The notes under the pieces are model-generated. The model saw only the letters and a list, made by a program, of their open reading frames with translations. It made no database searches and was not told where the DNA came from. A stretch of 64,000 nt of DNA, taken from contig NZ_CP190246.1 of assembly GCF_039652435.2 (NCBI RefSeq), positions 1,612,001-1,676,000 of the forward strand, written 5' to 3'. Numbering within the stretch: the first letter of the stretch is position 1; each line of letters opens with the position of its first letter. A program made the position numbers and the translations under genes. This DNA is from Niabella insulamsoli (GTDB lineage: Bacteria > Bacteroidota > Bacteroidia > Chitinophagales > Chitinophagaceae). Positions 8,525-17,317 of this stretch are shown here, piece by piece.

Positions 8525-9202
8525 ATGAGTATTAATTATCAGGTGATAGCAACCGGCGATGGCAGCCATACCTTGCAACTTCCCGGCAGCCATATTACTT
8601 TCCATTCGCGGCGTGGCGCCATTCAGGAGTCGCAACATGTTTTTATCAAAGCCGGATTGGAATTTTGGCTGGATCAGTCGAAAAGTAAAAAGCTCTTTTT
8701 GCTGGAAGTCGGTTTTGGAACGGGTTTAAACAGTTTGATGACCGCTATAGCGGCGCGGCAAAAGCATTTGGAACTTGAATACACGGCGATAGAGCTCAAC
8801 CCGTTGCCTGTATCCGTCTTCGAACAGCTCAATTATGGGCGCCTGTTGCATGAAGAGGTTTTGTATAATGAAATCGTCCATGCCAGATGGAATGAGTGGG
8901 CGGATCTCAGCCCGAATTTTAAATTGCGTAAGATCCACGGCGACCTGCTGGGATTCAGGTTTGAAACTTCTTTTGATGTGATCTATTTTGACGCTTTTGC
9001 GCCGGATGATCAGGCTGAAATGTGGAGCGAAAATATCTGGAATCAAATGCGCGAACACTTAAATCCAAACGGTGTGATGACTACCTATTGTTCTAAAAGC
9101 ATGGTGAGGAAGTCACTCCTGAACGCGGGCTTTCGGGTTGAAAAAATTCCAGGGCCTCCGGGAAAAAGAGAGATGATCCGGGCGCGCCTTCTTAATCACT
9201 GA
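8525..9202 (+). CDS. mnmD: tRNA 5-methylaminomethyl-2-thiouridine methyltransferase, MnmD type
   Basis: The protein is a stand-alone SAM-dependent methyltransferase equivalent to the N-terminal domain of MnmC. It makes the final methylation of mnm5s2U34 in tRNA. It is 225 aa, with the SAM-binding motif LLEVGFGTGLNSLMTA (about 59-74), the acidic motif ELNPLP, and the family signature DVIYFDAFAPDDQAEMWSEN (about 152-171) followed by TYCSKSMVRKSLLNAGF. The FAD-dependent oxidase half of MnmC is absent, as is common in Bacteroidetes. Its last 11 bases overlap the end of the convergent DUF4126 gene. Confidence 0.93.
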   Translation: MSINYQVIATGDGSHTLQLPGSHITFHSRRGAIQESQHVFIKAGLEFWLDQSKSKKLFLLEVGFGTGLNSLMTAIAARQKHLELEYTAIELNPLPVSVFEQLNYGRLLHEEVLYNEIVHARWNEWADLSPNFKLRKIHGDLLGFRFETSFDVIYFDAFAPDDQAEMWSENIWNQMREHLNPNGVMTTYCSKSMVRKSLLNAGFRVEKIPGPPGKREMIRARLLNH

Positions 9203-9770
9203 CGGTTGTGCGTCGCTTAAATCGCGCTCCGGCTTTTTTGATCACCCAAATAAATAGGAGTATAAACACTACCGCCATAATGATCGGTATCGCGAAGCTT
9301 AATAAGCTGCCGCCAACCGCGGCGGTGTTTTCGCCGGTGGCTACCACGGCGTTGCCCGTGCCGAGTGTTGTTTTTGAGCTCAAAAGCCTTAACAAACCAG
9401 TGCCCGAAGCAACCAGGCCTGCGCCGCCGCCGCCCGCGATAATGCCAATCACCCATTTCACCCATTCTGTTTCGATGGGGATAACGGAAGTGGCCAACAA
9501 GGTTCCGGCGATAGCCGCTGAGGGCGTAGCAATCGTATCCAATATGTTATCGAGAAAAGGGACATAATAGGCCACCATTTCTAAAATAGTTGCTGCGCCC
9601 AGGCAAATAAGGGCTGGCGTGGAAGATAGCCATTGAAAATGTTCTGCAAATTGAAACAACTGAAACCTGTTGGAGAGGCCGGCGATCAACATTGGTATAA
9701 AAATGCGGAAACCGCAACAGGCGGCAAGCGCAATGCCCAATGCAGCGGCGGCTATTGTTTCTATATCCAT
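9192..9770 (-). CDS. DUF4126 integral membrane protein
   Basis: The 192-aa protein has about five hydrophobic spans. The N-terminal AAAALGIALAACCGFRIFIP and the glycine-rich GIIAGGGGAGLVASGTGLLR are typical of DUF4126. The C-terminus is a membrane span followed by a basic tail. Function is unknown. It overlaps the end of mnmD by 11 bases in convergent orientation and has no obvious partner gene. Confidence 0.85.
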   Translation of the reverse strand: MDIETIAAAALGIALAACCGFRIFIPMLIAGLSNRFQLFQFAEHFQWLSSTPALICLGAATILEMVAYYVPFLDNILDTIATPSAAIAGTLLATSVIPIETEWVKWVIGIIAGGGGAGLVASGTGLLRLLSSKTTLGTGNAVVATGENTAAVGGSLLSFAIPIIMAVVFILLFIWVIKKAGARFKRRTTVSD

Positions 9771-9885
9771 ATTTATTTTTTAATGGCTCCGGCAGCAAAC
9801 GCTGTTGCAACACGATTTTTTAAGGTGAACCTTTCATAAAGTTAATTCAAATCCTTAATATTGGTTTCACCCGTATTATTAGCTT

Positions 9886-10479
9886 ATGACCAATGAAAGG
9901 AGAGCGCGGCTGTTGAGTGTGATTGCAAAAAGGCAATTTGATCTGGCCATTGTTTTGGAAAATGTTTTTGATCCTCATAATGTATCGGCGGTCATGCGCA
10001 GTTGCGATGCTGTTGGTGTTCAGGACATTTATATTTTGAATACTAAAATTCCGCGACACAGAAAATGGGGCTTTCGAAGCGGCGCCAGTGCAGCCAAATG
10101 GCTTTCCATCCATCAGTTTGATAATGTGGAAGCGTGTTTTGCGGCGCTTCGCACACGGTACAAAAAAATATTTACCACGCACCTCAACCAGGAAGCGGTC
10201 GAATTGCATGAGATCGATTTTACCGAAAGGGTAGCGATGGTGTTTGGAAACGAGCATGCCGGTGTAAGTGACGAAGCGCGGGCTTTGGCCGACGGCAACT
10301 TCCACATCCCGCAGGTTGGAATTATTAAATCGCTCAATATCAGCGTCGCCTGCGCGGTTACGCTTTATGAAGCTTATCGCCAGAAATCGATTGCGGGCCA
10401 TTACCTGCCTACGGAAGCTGATTCCCCTTTACAACGGGCATTAAAAAATCAGTGGGGGGTTGATACAAACGGTATCTAA
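9886..10479 (+). CDS. trmH: tRNA/rRNA 2'-O-ribose methyltransferase, TrmH-like SPOUT family
   Basis: The protein is 197 aa with all three SPOUT motifs: LENVFDPHNVSAVMRSCDA (motif 1, about 25-43), VAMVFGNEHAGVSDEA (motif 2, about 113-128) and IPQVGIIKSLNISVACAVTL (motif 3, about 142-161). Order and length match TrmH, which methylates G18 of tRNA. A related rRNA target cannot be excluded. The last four bases overlap the convergent yihY-like gene. Confidence 0.9.
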   Translation: MTNERRARLLSVIAKRQFDLAIVLENVFDPHNVSAVMRSCDAVGVQDIYILNTKIPRHRKWGFRSGASAAKWLSIHQFDNVEACFAALRTRYKKIFTTHLNQEAVELHEIDFTERVAMVFGNEHAGVSDEARALADGNFHIPQVGIIKSLNISVACAVTLYEAYRQKSIAGHYLPTEADSPLQRALKNQWGVDTNGI

Positions 10480-11444
10480 CTTTCTTTTTCGACCAACATA
10501 TCTTTATCTTCCCGGGTTCTTGCCAGAGAGTAAATGCTCGCGTTGATTTCGAAACCGATTAATAAAATCAGGGAGTTTAAAAAGATAAGCGCCAGCAAAA
10601 CGATGATCGTTCCGATCGATCCGTAAAGTTTATTGTAAGCTCCAAACTGGCTTACGTACCAGGAAAAGGCCAGCGAACAAATGACCACCAGGCAGGTAGC
10701 AATTAAGGATCCCGGCGTTAGAATTTTCCATTTTTTATAAACGGAGGGCGCATGCCGGTAGATATAGGAAATGATAATGAAGATGAGCAGGAAAATGAGC
10801 ACCAGCCGCGCTTTGCCTAAAACCGCCGCCAGCCACGCATTCTTTATCCCTAACCATTCGAGTACGGATGCCTGTGCGATCAACAATGCAAGGCATAAAA
10901 TGAAGAGGAAAACCAGCACCAGCGTGATTCTTATGGCGGTCAGCCTTTTTTTAATGCCTTTTCTTTTGGTGAAACCGGCGTATTCTTTATCAAAAGAACG
11001 CATAACGCCCATCATCGCATTTGATGAAAAAAATAATGATAGAAAGATACTGAAGAATAAAAGGCCTGTTCGCGGTTCGTTGATGATGCTGTAAATAAAA
11101 TCATGTATAGCCGCGTAATGCTTGGAAGGAACTAAATCCCCGATCAACTTATAAAGTTCCTGTTCCAGGTTTAGTTGAATGATGAAATCGAAATTGGCAA
11201 TGATCGGAATTAATGTACACAGAAAAAGCAGCAGGGGAGGCATCGCCATTGCCGAGTTGAACGAGATCGCCGAGGCCCGTTCTATCAGGTCATCCCAAAC
11301 AACATGCTCTCTAAACTTTTTGATGGCGTTAAAAAGCGAAACGCTTTTAAAGCCCGGAAGCTTTTCGCTATGGCTTCTTTCAACCAGGTTCTTCCACAAG
11401 CCTGAATTGGTAATCTTTGCTTTTATTTTCTGTATAAAACTCAT
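10476..11444 (-). CDS. YihY/virulence factor BrkB family membrane protein
   Basis: The protein is 322 aa. It has a soluble start, then about six membrane spans, including MPPLLLFLCTLIPIIANF, LLFFSIFLSLFFSSNAMMGV and GTIIVLLALIFLNSLILLIG. Family motifs are DDLIERASAISFNSAMAM and the S-x-N-A-M-x-G-V-M-R-S-F-D-K-x-Y region. It was once annotated as ribonuclease BN in other bacteria, but that assignment is obsolete and the function is unclear. Its start overlaps the mltG stop by four bases, so the two are translationally coupled. Confidence 0.9.
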   Translation of the reverse strand: MSFIQKIKAKITNSGLWKNLVERSHSEKLPGFKSVSLFNAIKKFREHVVWDDLIERASAISFNSAMAMPPLLLFLCTLIPIIANFDFIIQLNLEQELYKLIGDLVPSKHYAAIHDFIYSIINEPRTGLLFFSIFLSLFFSSNAMMGVMRSFDKEYAGFTKRKGIKKRLTAIRITLVLVFLFILCLALLIAQASVLEWLGIKNAWLAAVLGKARLVLIFLLIFIIISYIYRHAPSVYKKWKILTPGSLIATCLVVICSLAFSWYVSQFGAYNKLYGSIGTIIVLLALIFLNSLILLIGFEINASIYSLARTREDKDMLVEKES

Positions 11445-12466
11445 TTTTTTTCAGCCGATATTTTTCCAAATCGCTGATCCAGCGCGGCCTGGTATTGCCT
11501 GGCCAGTTTTAAGTGATCCTGATAATTTGATGAAAAAAGATGGGTGCCGTCAAACGCGGGGCTGGCTACAAAATATATATAATTGGTTGCCGGCGCATTT
11601 AAAACAGCATCGATGGTTGCTTCCTGCGGCGTGCATATGGGGCCCGGCGGTAAACCTTTGTTGCGATACGTATTATACGGCGAAGGGGTTTGCAAATGTT
11701 TTAGCAACACACGTTTTATCGAAAAATCTTTAAGTGCAAATTTCACGGTGGGGTCGGCCTGCAAAGGCATTCCTTTTTTGATGCGGTTCATGTAAACGCT
11801 GGCAATTGTTCCTTTTTCCTTGCTCGCGTTGGTTTCTTCGTCTACAATAGAAGCAATTGTAATCGCTTCGGTCACCGAAAGGCCCTGCTGCGCAGCTTTT
11901 TCCTTTCTTTCATCCGTCCAGAAAATTTGATAAGCGTCGTAGAACTTCCCCAAAACAATATCGGGCGAGGTGTTCCATTTTGTTTCATAGGTCAATGGTA
12001 AAACAATCGACATGATGGTGTTCGTATCTGCACCATATTTTTTTAAGGAATCTGCATTGTTCAGCAATTGTATCGCCGTAGTGGAATCAAACTCAAATGC
12101 TTTCCCCATCTTAGACGCCAGCTGTTCTTTTGTGCGAATTTTGGTGACCACAAACTTCACCGGCGTTTGACTTCCATTGCGCAGCATCCGCAGCAGGTTT
12201 ACCACGCTCATCCCATTGTCGACTTTATATTTACCGGGGTTTACCTTTTCGAAATTCAGAAAACGCTCGGCCAGGTTGAACCAGGTGATGGACGGCAGTA
12301 TATTTTCTGAAATCAACTGTGCTTTGACCTGGGGCAGCGTAGTTCCTGTTTTTACGTAAAAGAATCCACCCTTAGGTTCCTTCGCGGCCGGGCCAACCAG
12401 TTTAAAAGCAATGAAAACCGCTATTAAAACGACAGCCAAAACTAATAAGCCAAAGATTTTTTTCAT
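11441..12466 (-). CDS. mltG: Endolytic murein transglycosylase
   Basis: MltG cuts nascent peptidoglycan glycan strands at the cytoplasmic membrane. The 341-aa protein begins with an uncleaved signal anchor (LLVLAVVLIAVFIAFKLV). The YceG/MltG catalytic domain shows ITIASIVDEETNASKEKGT, with the catalytic Glu in VDEETN, then VYMNRIKKGMPLQADPTVKF, TPSPYNTYRNKGLPPGPI and YIYFVASPAFDGTHLFSSNY. It is transcribed with the downstream yihY-like gene through a four-base overlap. Confidence 0.95.
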   Translation of the reverse strand: MKKIFGLLVLAVVLIAVFIAFKLVGPAAKEPKGGFFYVKTGTTLPQVKAQLISENILPSITWFNLAERFLNFEKVNPGKYKVDNGMSVVNLLRMLRNGSQTPVKFVVTKIRTKEQLASKMGKAFEFDSTTAIQLLNNADSLKKYGADTNTIMSIVLPLTYETKWNTSPDIVLGKFYDAYQIFWTDERKEKAAQQGLSVTEAITIASIVDEETNASKEKGTIASVYMNRIKKGMPLQADPTVKFALKDFSIKRVLLKHLQTPSPYNTYRNKGLPPGPICTPQEATIDAVLNAPATNYIYFVASPAFDGTHLFSSNYQDHLKLARQYQAALDQRFGKISAEKK

Positions 12467-12561
12467 TCAAATGTTTAATTAGGTTATCTGCCAATAACGC
12501 GCCTCCGTGGCTTCGGCGATAAAGAATCAAAGTAAAACAAAAAAAAGAAGCCTGAAAAGAA

Positions 12562-12596
12562 AAACCTGCAAGGATCGATCAGATCATTACAGGTTT
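12562..12596 (-). terminator. Probable terminator after secG
   Basis: Read on the minus strand, AAACCTG and CAGGTTT (12590-12596 and 12562-12568) form a 7-bp stem followed by a T-rich tract. The loop is long (21 bases) but holds GATC repeats that can pair. It lies 26 bases past the secG stop, at the end of the miaB-to-secG operon. Confidence 0.6.
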
Positions 12597-12621
12597 AATA
12601 TTTTGATAAAAAAAGGACGCC

Positions 12622-12975
12622 TTATTTCGCTGAGTCAGCAGGAGCGGTAAGCGGTACCGTATTTAATGGTGTGCCTGGTTGTGCCGCAGGAGCCTGAACC
12701 GGAGCGCCGCTAACATCCTGCAATCTGCCGTTGTTGGTGTCGCCGGTAGCGCCTGAAATGAAAAACGTAGATAAAAGGCTCAGCAAACCAATAATGATAG
12801 CAAAAATCCAGGTACCTCTTTCCAGAATATCGTTGGTTTGTTTTACACCCATAAACTGGCTGCTCACACCACCAAAACTGCCGGCCAGGCCACCACCTTT
12901 TGGGTTTTGAATCAACACAAAAAATCCGAGTATCACGGAGGCAAGTATAACGAGTATAACGAATAAAATGGTCAT
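12622..12975 (-). CDS. secG: Preprotein translocase subunit SecG
   Basis: SecG is the small, non-essential subunit of the SecYEG channel. The 117-aa protein has two membrane spans (about 3-22 and 52-72) and the family motif VLIQNPKGGGLAGSFGG between them, followed by QFMGVKQTNDILERGTW. The C-terminal tail is Pro/Ala-rich and low complexity, as usual in Bacteroidetes. It is the last gene of the miaB operon, two bases after the unknown gene upstream. Confidence 0.95.
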   Translation of the reverse strand: MTILFVILVILASVILGFFVLIQNPKGGGLAGSFGGVSSQFMGVKQTNDILERGTWIFAIIIGLLSLLSTFFISGATGDTNNGRLQDVSGAPVQAPAAQPGTPLNTVPLTAPADSAK

Positions 12976-12977
12976 TT

Positions 12978-13853
12978 TTATTTTTTTAAATAGTCAATTT
13001 TGGCTGCAAAATAAGCGCTTTTGCCCGGAATTTGCAAACTTAATTTCTTATAGATGCCGATCGCCTTTTGAATGTTCCCCTGCTTGGCCCAAACCTCTGC
13101 CATGGCCTCGGTGTCGGCATCTGCCTCGTGGATCGAGCGCGCTGCCATTCTTTCAATGCTTTGTTCTTCTTTATCAGAAATAGGCGAGGCGTTCGTGGCG
13201 CCCGGCAACCGTTTCATCTGTTTCAGCCAGTCGGTAAAACTTTTTAATTGCCTGCCAAATTGATCGCCGGAACTTTGGTCATTTAATTTCACACCCTGAG
13301 CCGCAAAATAGTCGACCGTAAAATAGGGCGTGAAAGCCAGTTCAGCCTTAGCGGGGTCGATGGCTTCTATTTTGAAAGCCGGCAGTTCGGGCAGCGGCGT
13401 TTCATCGTCAGCGGCCTCATCCAAAGCTTCTTCGTCATCAAATGTCTCAAAAAAACCGGATACTTCGGCGTTGTTCGCAACGTCCTGGGGGATTATTGCC
13501 GCTTGCTGATCAACTTCTTCGCTGTGTGTTGATTCCGATGCAGCCCCAATCTTTTCGGCCTCGTTTATTTCAACTTTGTTTTCGAGGGGCGCTGCCGCAG
13601 CGGGTTCCGCCTCCTCCGTTTCAATCAGTTGCTTTACCGATAGCGGATTGTTGAAGAAAAGTAATGTTTTTTGTAATTGTTGAGGGTAACGCGGATCATT
13701 GCCAGCTTTTAATTTTCGGGCATAAAGCAGTTGAAGCGCAGCTGCAAAGGGATTTTCAGCTACCATTTGCGCCAGCTCATCCAGGCTGCACGCTTCTAAA
13801 TTTTTCGTTAACACCGCTTCTGAAAGCGTATCGGTAAATCGATTCATATCCAC
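12978..13853 (-). CDS. Conserved unknown protein in the miaB-secG operon
   Basis: This 291-aa protein has no family I can name. Residues 1-75 are helical and Ala/Leu-rich (SLDELAQMVAENPFAAALQLLYAR). A long acidic, Glu/Ala-rich linker follows (about 76-160). The C-terminus resembles a single TPR (MAEVWAKQGNIQKAIGIYKKLSLQIPGKSAYFAAKIDYLKK). There is no signal peptide or membrane span. It lies between lptE and secG with gaps of 2-5 bases, so it is surely co-transcribed with envelope-biogenesis genes. A scaffold or adaptor role is only a guess from its repeats. Confidence 0.8.
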   Translation of the reverse strand: MDMNRFTDTLSEAVLTKNLEACSLDELAQMVAENPFAAALQLLYARKLKAGNDPRYPQQLQKTLLFFNNPLSVKQLIETEEAEPAAAAPLENKVEINEAEKIGAASESTHSEEVDQQAAIIPQDVANNAEVSGFFETFDDEEALDEAADDETPLPELPAFKIEAIDPAKAELAFTPYFTVDYFAAQGVKLNDQSSGDQFGRQLKSFTDWLKQMKRLPGATNASPISDKEEQSIERMAARSIHEADADTEAMAEVWAKQGNIQKAIGIYKKLSLQIPGKSAYFAAKIDYLKK

Positions 13854-13858
13854 GCTGT

Positions 13859-14395
13859 TTACCAGTTTGAAAAAATTCGATTAAAAATGGCATCCGGAAT
13901 GTCTCTGAGCATTTGATCAAGCAGGCTTTGCTCGGCCTGTTGAAGGCTCAAGGTGCCGGCATAATCAAAAGGAGTGGTAACATCGTATTTACCAATAATT
14001 TTTTGTGTGATATTATCCCTGATTTGGATATTCACGCCCACATTCAGCCGGTTCGTATTCACCTGTTGGTTGGAGATACCTGCCGTGGAAAAAGAGTATT
14101 TGGTGATTTTGCAATCGATCACCCACTGGGCGTCGTCGCCTCTGGTTTGTTTTAGCCTTGTTTGTCTTAACACCTTTTGAATGAGCTTGTCGGTAAGCGC
14201 GGGAGCCAAACTTGGATTTACATAAGATGCACTGTTGGTGATCTGGTTGATGCGTACTATTTTAAGCGAGTCCGGAATGGATTTGGCGTCCTGAAAACCA
14301 TATGAAACTTTACAGCTGTTTTGCGTGAATGCAATCAAAAAAAGTACAACAATCCCGGTGAACGTCAGCCATCCTTTATAACTCTTCGATGTCAT
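13859..14395 (-). CDS. lptE: LptE family lipopolysaccharide-assembly lipoprotein
   Basis: LptE plugs the LptD barrel, which inserts lipopolysaccharide in the outer membrane. The 178-aa protein has an N-terminal hydrophobic signal (FTGIVVLFLIAFTQNSCKVSYGF) with a Cys at the lipobox position. Family features follow: residues around KIVRINQITNSASYVNPSLA, then LTDKLIQKVLRQTRLKQTRG, and a beta-rich remainder. It overlaps the end of the sigma-54 activator gene by 20 bases and lies five bases before the unknown gene. Confidence 0.88.
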   Translation of the reverse strand: MTSKSYKGWLTFTGIVVLFLIAFTQNSCKVSYGFQDAKSIPDSLKIVRINQITNSASYVNPSLAPALTDKLIQKVLRQTRLKQTRGDDAQWVIDCKITKYSFSTAGISNQQVNTNRLNVGVNIQIRDNITQKIIGKYDVTTPFDYAGTLSLQQAEQSLLDQMLRDIPDAIFNRIFSNW

Positions 14396-15644
14396 ATTCT
14401 TTTAATTTTCTGTAAAGGGTGCGCTCGCTGATTCCCAGGTCCAGCGCCGCATCTTTTCTTTTGCTTTTGTGCTTTTTTAAGGCTTTTATGATCAATTCTT
14501 TTTCCTTGTCAACAATGTTCAGGCTTTCTTCTACTTCTTCGTGTTCGTGAATACCATTATCCATACCCACATGCACCGGATAGGCCGGCTGTGGAGGTAT
14601 GGGGGCATTGCCCGTCATCTCTATTTGTAAAGGTGCCGATAATTGCTGAAAGTTTTCCTGGTTTGTTTTCAGATCTTTCAAATTATTAACAAATGAAGGA
14701 TTTTGCTCAACAATAGCAGGGTTTTGCAGCACTTCGATAAACATTTTTTTAAGTTCATTAACATCTTTCTTCATGTCAAAGAACAGCTTATAAAGAATTT
14801 CCCGCTCATTTTGAAACTCCTGCTGATTGGGCGCGTTGACCACCGCAGGCAACCTGTTGTTTGAATAAGGCTGCAGGTAGCGGCTCAGTTCGCGCGCGTT
14901 GATTGTTTTATCTGGTGATAAAACCGAAACCTGCTCGGCAATATTTTTTAACTCCCTGATATTGCCTGGCCAAGGATAAGTGAGCAACAGTTGTTTGGCG
15001 TCATCTTCAAGCTGCACCGACGAAGTGCGGTATTTATCCGCGAAATCTGCGGCAAATTTTCTAAATAATAATACAATGTCTTCTTTACGGCTCGCCAGCG
15101 CCGGCACTCTGATAGGCACGGTGCTTAAGCGGTAATAAAGATCTTCCCTGAATTTATTTTGCTGCACGAGTTGCAGCAGGTCTTTGTTGGTTGCGGCAAT
15201 AACTCTTACATCCGTTTTTTGCACTTTGCTCGAACCTACTCGGATATATTCGCCCGCTTCCAAAACCCTCAACAGGCGCGCCTGCGTGCCCAGCGGCATT
15301 TCGCCTATCTCATCCAGGAAAATAGTGCCGCCGTTTACCGTTTCAAAATAGCCTTTGCGGGCATCTACGGCGCCGGTAAAAGATCCTTTTTCGTGTCCGA
15401 ATAATTCTGAATCGATCGTTCCTTCAGGAATGGCGCCGCAGTTCACGGCAATAAAAGGATTGTGCTTTCGCGAAGAAAGCGCGTGAATAATCGAAGAGAA
15501 AGCTTCTTTTCCAACGCCGCTGTCCCCGATGATTAATACGGTCAGGTCGGTGTTGGAAACCTGCGCTGCAACCTGCAATGCGTAATTTAATTCGGGGGAA
15601 TTGCCGATAATACCAAACCTGTTTTTGATTGATTGTAAATCCAT
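14376..15644 (-). CDS. Sigma-54-interacting transcriptional activator without receiver domain
   Basis: This AAA+ enhancer-binding protein remodels sigma-54 RNA polymerase. I choose the ATG at 15644 (MDLQSIKNRFGIIGNS, 422 aa) over an upstream TTG. Walker A is GDSGVGKE (about 39-46). The sigma-54 contact loop reads GSFTGA rather than the usual GAFTGA. Walker B is GGTIFLDEIGEM. A Fis-type helix-turn-helix ends the protein (ALDLGISERTLYRKLKEYDI). There is no N-terminal receiver or GAF domain, so its signal is unknown. A linker of about 140 residues separates AAA+ and Fis domains. The end overlaps lptE by 20 bases. Confidence 0.92.
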   Translation of the reverse strand: MDLQSIKNRFGIIGNSPELNYALQVAAQVSNTDLTVLIIGDSGVGKEAFSSIIHALSSRKHNPFIAVNCGAIPEGTIDSELFGHEKGSFTGAVDARKGYFETVNGGTIFLDEIGEMPLGTQARLLRVLEAGEYIRVGSSKVQKTDVRVIAATNKDLLQLVQQNKFREDLYYRLSTVPIRVPALASRKEDIVLLFRKFAADFADKYRTSSVQLEDDAKQLLLTYPWPGNIRELKNIAEQVSVLSPDKTINARELSRYLQPYSNNRLPAVVNAPNQQEFQNEREILYKLFFDMKKDVNELKKMFIEVLQNPAIVEQNPSFVNNLKDLKTNQENFQQLSAPLQIEMTGNAPIPPQPAYPVHVGMDNGIHEHEEVEESLNIVDKEKELIIKALKKHKSKRKDAALDLGISERTLYRKLKEYDIEEL

Positions 15645-15672
15645 AAAGCCAGTAATCAATTTGAATGTTCAA

Positions 15673-17097
15673 CTAAACCATTGCTCCAAACAGCGTCGCC
15701 TGTGTGCAATCGTTGATCTTAACCGATACGTAATCGCCTTTCTTTTCGCCGTGTTGGCTTTTCGGAAAAATGACCACTTTATTTTGTGAGGTGCGGCCCA
15801 CCCAGTCGTCGGCGCTGCGTTTGCTGTCGCCGTCGATCAATACTTTAAAAACCTTTCCCAGGTCTTTGCGATAGCTGGTTAATGAAAGTTCGTTTTGCTT
15901 TTCAATCACTTCCTGCAAGCGCCTTTTTTTCACATCCAACGGAATATCATCCTTATAGCGGCGTTGTGCCAGCGTGCCGGGGCGCTCGCTGTAAAAGAAC
16001 ATATAACTGAAGTCATAACGCGTGTAATCCATAATAGAAAGCGTTTCGCGATGTTCTTCTTCCGTTTCGGTACAAAATCCGGTAATCATATCAGAAGTAA
16101 TGGCGCAGTCGGGAATGATGGCCCTTATTTCATCTACTTTGGCCATATACCATTCGCGGGTATAAGTGCGGTTCATCAGCTGCAATACCCTTGTCGATCC
16201 GCTTTGAACCGGTAGGTGAATGCATTTACAGATGTTTTCATAAGCCGCCATGGTGTGGAGCACATCGCTGGTAATATCCTTTGGATGAGAAGTGGAGAAC
16301 CGAACGCGCAGCAATGGAGAAATCTGCGCTACCCTTTCGAGCAGCTGAGCAAAAGTGACAGCGTTGCCCGATCCGTCGCTTTCGCTGTTATAGTAATAAC
16401 TATCAACGTTCTGGCCCAAGAGGGTTACTTCCCGGTATCCTTTATCAAATAAATCTTTACATTCATTTATAATACTTTCAGCATCACGGCTTCTTTCGCG
16501 GCCGCGCGTAAAAGGCACTACACAAAAAGAACACATATTGTTACAACCGCGCATGATGCTCACAAAGGCTGTAACGCCATTTGTGTTGAGGCGAACAGGA
16601 GAAATATCGGCGTAGGTTTCTTCACGGCTTAGCAAAACGTTTACGCTTTTTTGCCCGCTCTCCGCTTCTTCCACAAGGCCGGGAAGGCTGCGGTAAGCAT
16701 CAGGGCCTACGACAATATCAACCAGTTTTTCTTCTTCGAGAAACTTTGCCTTTAACCGTTCGGCCATGCAGCCCAAAACACCTACCAGCGTGGACGGGTT
16801 TTGTGCTTTCAATTTTTTAAACTCGGTAAGCCGTTTGCGAACAGTTTGCTCGGCTTTTTCACGAATTGAACAGGTATTTATAAAAATAAGATCCGCTTCT
16901 TCCACGTTCCTGGTGGCGCCAAATCCTTCTTTGTTTAAAATAGAAGCCACCACTTCGCTGTCAGCAAAATTCATCTGACAACCATAGCTTTCTATGTAAA
17001 ATTTCTTTTTGTAATCGTTCGGATCCAATCCAAAAGGCGCAAAACTTTCTCCCTGGCGCGTCTCATCGTGGGTCTTATTCGATATCAAATCAAGCAT
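15673..17097 (-). CDS. miaB: tRNA-2-methylthio-N6-dimethylallyladenosine synthase
   Basis: MiaB is a radical-SAM methylthiotransferase that adds the 2-methylthio group to i6A37 of tRNA. It is 474 aa. The N-terminal UPF0004 domain has the cluster cysteines in YGCQMNFADSE, INTCSIREKAE and GVLGCMAERL. The radical-SAM triad is MRGCNNMCSFCVVPFTRG. A TRAM domain ends the protein. It is the first gene of the miaB / sigma-54 activator / lptE / unknown / secG operon, an order conserved in Bacteroidetes. Confidence 0.97.
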   Translation of the reverse strand: MLDLISNKTHDETRQGESFAPFGLDPNDYKKKFYIESYGCQMNFADSEVVASILNKEGFGATRNVEEADLIFINTCSIREKAEQTVRKRLTEFKKLKAQNPSTLVGVLGCMAERLKAKFLEEEKLVDIVVGPDAYRSLPGLVEEAESGQKSVNVLLSREETYADISPVRLNTNGVTAFVSIMRGCNNMCSFCVVPFTRGRERSRDAESIINECKDLFDKGYREVTLLGQNVDSYYYNSESDGSGNAVTFAQLLERVAQISPLLRVRFSTSHPKDITSDVLHTMAAYENICKCIHLPVQSGSTRVLQLMNRTYTREWYMAKVDEIRAIIPDCAITSDMITGFCTETEEEHRETLSIMDYTRYDFSYMFFYSERPGTLAQRRYKDDIPLDVKKRRLQEVIEKQNELSLTSYRKDLGKVFKVLIDGDSKRSADDWVGRTSQNKVVIFPKSQHGEKKGDYVSVKINDCTQATLFGAMV

Positions 17098-17317
17098 TTA
17101 AATCCTTTTTTATAGTTTCAAGCGTGCAAAGATAAGCGATTTGGAATAGATATGACAGGATGTCAGCGAGTAGTTCCTCTGTCCAGTCGTAAACGGAGAA
17201 AAACTAAAAATGAGTCGTGGTTATTCGTTGGAAAACGAAAATAATATGAGGTATAGCTGTTTTTTTGCAAATTTGTTCGTACATTTGCACGCTCTAAATT
17301 TGGGGTAAGGTAGCTAC

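Noticed and set aside
17264..17287. Full promoter for the DUF177-rpmF unit
   Set aside because: TACATTTG is a good -7 box, but the nearest TTTG is only 12 bases upstream, too close for a -33 box.
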